Part shown: one piece after another, positions 5,319-7,045 of the stretch
How the letters are laid out: each line of letters starts with the position of its first letter
How positions within the stretch are numbered: the first letter of the stretch is position 1
Source of the DNA: an uncultured Oscillospiraceae bacterium
GTDB taxonomy: Bacteria; Bacillota; Clostridia; Oscillospirales; Oscillospiraceae
DNA length: 7,045 bases
Direction of reading: 5' to 3'
Assembly (NCBI GenBank): GCA_947628265.1
Contig: CANQZF010000091.1
Location: 1-7,045, forward strand
Position numbers and translations under genes: made by a program
Notes under the pieces: model-generated
What the model was told of the DNA's origin: nothing
Databases searched by the model: none
The model's input: the letters and a program-made list of their open reading frames with translations, nothing else

Positions 5319-5347
5319 TTGACAGTGCAACTATTTTACACTATAAT
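5319..5347 (+). promoter_or_regulatory. Perfect consensus sigma-A promoter, divergent from the XRE gene
   Basis: TTGACA (5319-5324), a 17-bp spacer, then TATAAT (5342-5347) match the consensus at every position. The start would be near 5354. Reading plus-ward it meets a strong terminator by about 5428 and no gene, so it apparently makes only a short RNA. Confidence 0.85.
5324..5342. promoter_or_regulatory. Operator-like inverted repeat O1
   Basis: AGTGCA-ACTATTT-TACACT has six-base arms with one mismatch and a 7-base centre. It covers the spacer of the consensus promoter from the end of the -35 box to the start of the -10 box, so a bound repressor would block RNA polymerase. Confidence 0.6.
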
Positions 5348-5360
5348 ACGAATATCTTAC

Positions 5361-5379
5361 AGTGCAGGATACTTGCACT
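5361..5379. promoter_or_regulatory. Operator-like inverted repeat O2
   Basis: AGTGCA-GGATACT-TGCACT has perfect six-base arms and the same 7-base spacing as O1, 37 bp away. Both are preceded by AC and followed by A, giving an extended shared pattern ACAGTGCA-N7-TRCACTA. It is the likely second binding site of the adjacent XRE protein. Confidence 0.6.
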
Positions 5380-5388
5380 ACCGTAAAA

Positions 5389-5428
5389 GGGAAAAGCCTC
5401 GAATTCCGCAGAATTCGAGGCTTTTTCC
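5389..5428. terminator. Bidirectional hairpin terminator, copy 2 of the CCTCGAATTC element
   Basis: AAAAGCCTCGAATTC (5392-5406), loop CGCA, GAATTCGAGGCTTTT (5411-5425) is a perfect 15-bp stem followed by T and CC. It would end the short plus-strand transcript and, read the other way, the decarboxylase operon that stops at 5460. Its 24-bp core is the exact reverse complement of the core of the 3902-3945 hairpin. Confidence 0.78.
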
Positions 5429-5459
5429 GCACGTTTCTTTTTGGCTTTCAAAGCCAGCC

Positions 5460-6887
5460 TTATCCAAATACCTTGATCAAAAATCCGGCGGCGATGGCGG
5501 AGCCGATGACGCCGGCTACGTTGGGGCCCATGGCGTGCATCAGGAGGAAGTTGGAGGGGTTGGCCTTCTGGCCCTCCACCTGGGCGACGCGGGCGGCCAT
5601 GGGGACGGCGGAGACGCCCGCCGCGCCGATGAGGGGATTGATCTTCCCGCCGGAGAGCTTATACATGAGCTTGCCCACGAGAAGGCCGCCCACCGTGGAG
5701 AAGCAGAAAGCGATGAGGCCCAGGAGCACGATCTTCAGGGTGTTCAGGGTCAAAAACCGCGCCGCAACCGTGGTGGCGCCCACGCTGATACCCAAAAAGA
5801 GCGTCACGATGTTCATGAGGGCGTTTTGCGCCACGTCGGAGAGCCGCTCCGTGACCCCCGTCTCCCGCAGGAGGTTTCCAAACATCAGGCACCCGATAAG
5901 CGGGGCGGTGGAGGGCAAAAGCAGGATGACGAAGCCCGCCACCAGGATGGGGAAGACGATCTTCTCGGTCTTCGATACCTCCCGGAGCTGCTCCATCTTG
6001 ACGCTCCGCTCCTTTTCGGTGGTCAGCGCCCGCATGATGGGGGGCTGGATCATGGGGATGAGGGCCATATAGGAGTAGGCGGCGATGGCGATGGGGCCTA
6101 AGAGCGCCGGGGCCAGGAGCATACACGTCAAAATGGCCGTTGGCCCGTCCGCGCCGCCGATGATGCCGATGGAGGCCGCCTGGTTGCCGGTGAAGCCCAG
6201 GAGGATGGCGCCGAAGAAGGCGAAGAACACGCCGAACTGGGCCGCCGCCCCCAAAAAGAAGCTCTTGGGGTTGGCAATTAAGGGCCCGAAGTCCGTCATG
6301 GCCCCCACGCCGATGAAGATGAGGCAGGGGTAGATGCCGGCCTTCACGCCGATGTAGAGGATGTCCAGAAGCCCGCCGATGTGGGCGATGTCGGTAAAGG
6401 CGATCTCGGCCTTTACCTCCATTTCGCTAAGAACGGACTCGTCAAAGGCGGGAGAGGCCACCAGGGCCTGGATGTCGTCGGTGATGCTGCTGCCGCTCTT
6501 GGCCTGGGCGTCGAAGTAGTCCTCGATCTGGCTGTCGGTGTGGCCGCAGGCCCTGGCCGCCAGGTAGTAGGCGTACTCCTCCTGGGTATAGGCGTGCCCT
6601 TGGGCGGTGTTGTAGAGGGCGTAGTCGTTGGTGACGTCGTAGGGGCACTCATAGGTGTAGGCGTCCCAGATGCCCATGTGGTAGAGCCCCGCCCCGGGTA
6701 GGTTCGTGAGTAAGCACCCGAAGGCGATGCCCACCAAAAGCAGCGGCTCGAATTTCTTTTTGATGCCAAGGTACAGAAGCGCCAGGGCCACCACGATCAT
6801 GATGAGGGACCTCCAGCCGCCGCTCATGAAGAAGGCGTTGAAGCCGGAGTCCATCCAGAGCCCTTTCAGGGTCCCCAATATGTCCAT
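5460..6887 (-). CDS. oadB: Sodium-translocating decarboxylase, membrane beta subunit (OadB/MmdB/GcdB family)
   Basis: This 475-residue polytopic membrane protein is the carboxybiotin decarboxylase that couples CO2 release to sodium export in oxaloacetate, methylmalonyl-CoA or glutaconyl-CoA decarboxylases. Family motifs are intact: GVGAMTDFGPLIANPK at 193-208, GGADGPT at 244-250 with Asp247 (the essential aspartate of the sodium site), YSYMALIPMIQPP at 271-283, and MHAMGPNVAGVIGSAIAAG near the C-terminus. Hydrophobic segments run throughout. Compared with the usual 370-430 residues it carries an extra polar, acidic and tyrosine-rich segment at about 69-165, between early membrane helices. The start at 6887 follows an AGGGGG site and lies 12 bases after the stop of the biotin carrier gene, so both are in one operon. 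Substrate specificity depends on the alpha subunit, which is outside the window. Confidence 0.92.
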   Translation of the reverse strand: MDILGTLKGLWMDSGFNAFFMSGGWRSLIMIVVALALLYLGIKKKFEPLLLVGIAFGCLLTNLPGAGLYHMGIWDAYTYECPYDVTNDYALYNTAQGHAYTQEEYAYYLAARACGHTDSQIEDYFDAQAKSGSSITDDIQALVASPAFDESVLSEMEVKAEIAFTDIAHIGGLLDILYIGVKAGIYPCLIFIGVGAMTDFGPLIANPKSFFLGAAAQFGVFFAFFGAILLGFTGNQAASIGIIGGADGPTAILTCMLLAPALLGPIAIAAYSYMALIPMIQPPIMRALTTEKERSVKMEQLREVSKTEKIVFPILVAGFVILLLPSTAPLIGCLMFGNLLRETGVTERLSDVAQNALMNIVTLFLGISVGATTVAARFLTLNTLKIVLLGLIAFCFSTVGGLLVGKLMYKLSGGKINPLIGAAGVSAVPMAARVAQVEGQKANPSNFLLMHAMGPNVAGVIGSAIAAGFLIKVFG

Positions 6888-6899
6888 ATCGAAGCCCCC

Positions 6900-7045
6900 T
6901 TACGCCAGCACCACTAAAGGCGAGCCGGTCTCCACCTTGGCGCCCTTCTGGGTCACCACCTGGGCCACCGTGCCGTCGCGGGGCGCCATGATCTCGTTTT
7001 CCATCTTCATGGCCTCCAGCACCACCAGCACGTCGCCGGACTTCA
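6900..7045 (-). CDS. Biotin carboxyl carrier subunit (gamma/biotinyl domain), C-terminal part
   Basis: The last 48 residues are visible, from KSGDVLVVLEAMKMENE to the stop. The EAMKMENE motif contains the lysine that receives biotin, and the following GTVAQVVTQKGAKVETGSPLVVLA is the second half of the lipoyl/biotinyl beta-barrel, ending as usual a few residues after the final strand. In sodium-pump decarboxylases this domain carries the carboxyl group from the soluble alpha subunit to the membrane beta subunit encoded just downstream. The 5' end lies beyond the window, so whether it is a separate small subunit or the tail of a larger chain cannot be told. Confidence 0.93.
   Translation of the reverse strand, partial: KSGDVLVVLEAMKMENEIMAPRDGTVAQVVTQKGAKVETGSPLVVLA

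Larger units (their letters stand above)
5354..5428 (+). ncRNA. Predicted short transcript (about 75 nt) from the consensus promoter
   Basis: The transcript would contain the O2 inverted repeat as a 5' hairpin (AGTGCA/TGCACT), an unpaired purine-rich linker GTAAAAGGGAAAAG, and the terminator hairpin with its T-run. It has no ATG and no open frame with a ribosome binding site. Existence rests on the promoter and terminator alone. It could be a small RNA under repressor control, or the stub of a lost gene. Confidence 0.4.

Noticed and set aside
5441..5455. TGGCTTTCAAAGCCA hairpin as the oadB terminator
   Set aside because: The stem is short and, in the oadB direction, it is followed by A rather than T residues. 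The hairpin at 5389-5428 is the better candidate.
5319..6101. Plus-strand frames of 236-260 residues opposite oadB
   Set aside because: They are shadow frames of the conserved membrane protein, pass through the terminator hairpin, and lack a ribosome binding site even though the consensus promoter lies upstream.

Overview
The window looks like chromosomal DNA from a GC-rich, anaerobic member of the Clostridia (Bacillota), most likely a gut Oscillospiraceae-type organism. The grounds are a two-subunit iron-sulfur fumarase alpha chain, a sodium-pumping biotin-dependent decarboxylase, a long-form ribosome hibernation factor, strong AGGAGG-like ribosome binding sites, and GC-rich coding sequence beside AT-rich promoters and remnants. 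The assignment is an inference from gene types and composition, not a measured phylogeny.

Layout. Positions 1-1278 hold a minus-strand pair: a TtcA-family tRNA thiolase followed by endonuclease IV (nfo), cut by the window edge. Upstream of the pair, a near-consensus minus-strand promoter (1523-1551) starts a strongly folded RNA of about 165 nt that ends in an intrinsic terminator 73 bases before ttcA. I could not match it to a family I know; it may be a free small RNA or an attenuating leader. Positions 1535-1855 hold AT-rich gene remnants: the start of a SAM methyltransferase with a homopolymer frameshift, and the C-terminal end of a phage-type nuclease domain. Positions 1868-2254 encode an unrecognised 128-residue protein. 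A compact divergent promoter (2282-2314) separates it from a plus-strand fumarase alpha subunit (2344-3186) that has no beta subunit beside it. hpf follows (3301-3849) with its own promoter and a 5'-terminal stem-loop.

Positions 3850-5097 contain no credible gene. They hold strong hairpins, then a mosaic of about a dozen GTAGGGG...CCC palindromes (REP-like) in both orientations, with recurring spacers of about 55 and 31 bp. Next comes a small XRE repressor on the minus strand (5098-5298), divergent from a perfect consensus plus-strand promoter. That promoter overlaps one of two matching operator-like inverted repeats and can only make a transcript of about 75 nt before a strong hairpin terminator. 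The terminator (5389-5428) shares a 24-bp core, in opposite orientation, with the hairpin at 3902-3945, so the two copies bracket the repeat cluster and the repressor.

Positions 5460-7045 carry the minus-strand end of a sodium-translocating decarboxylase operon: the biotin carrier (partial), then the membrane beta subunit, which carries an unusual polar insertion of roughly 90-100 residues. The fumarase and the decarboxylase both fit C4-dicarboxylate metabolism and energy conservation in a fermenting anaerobe. The rest is tRNA modification, DNA repair and ribosome dormancy.
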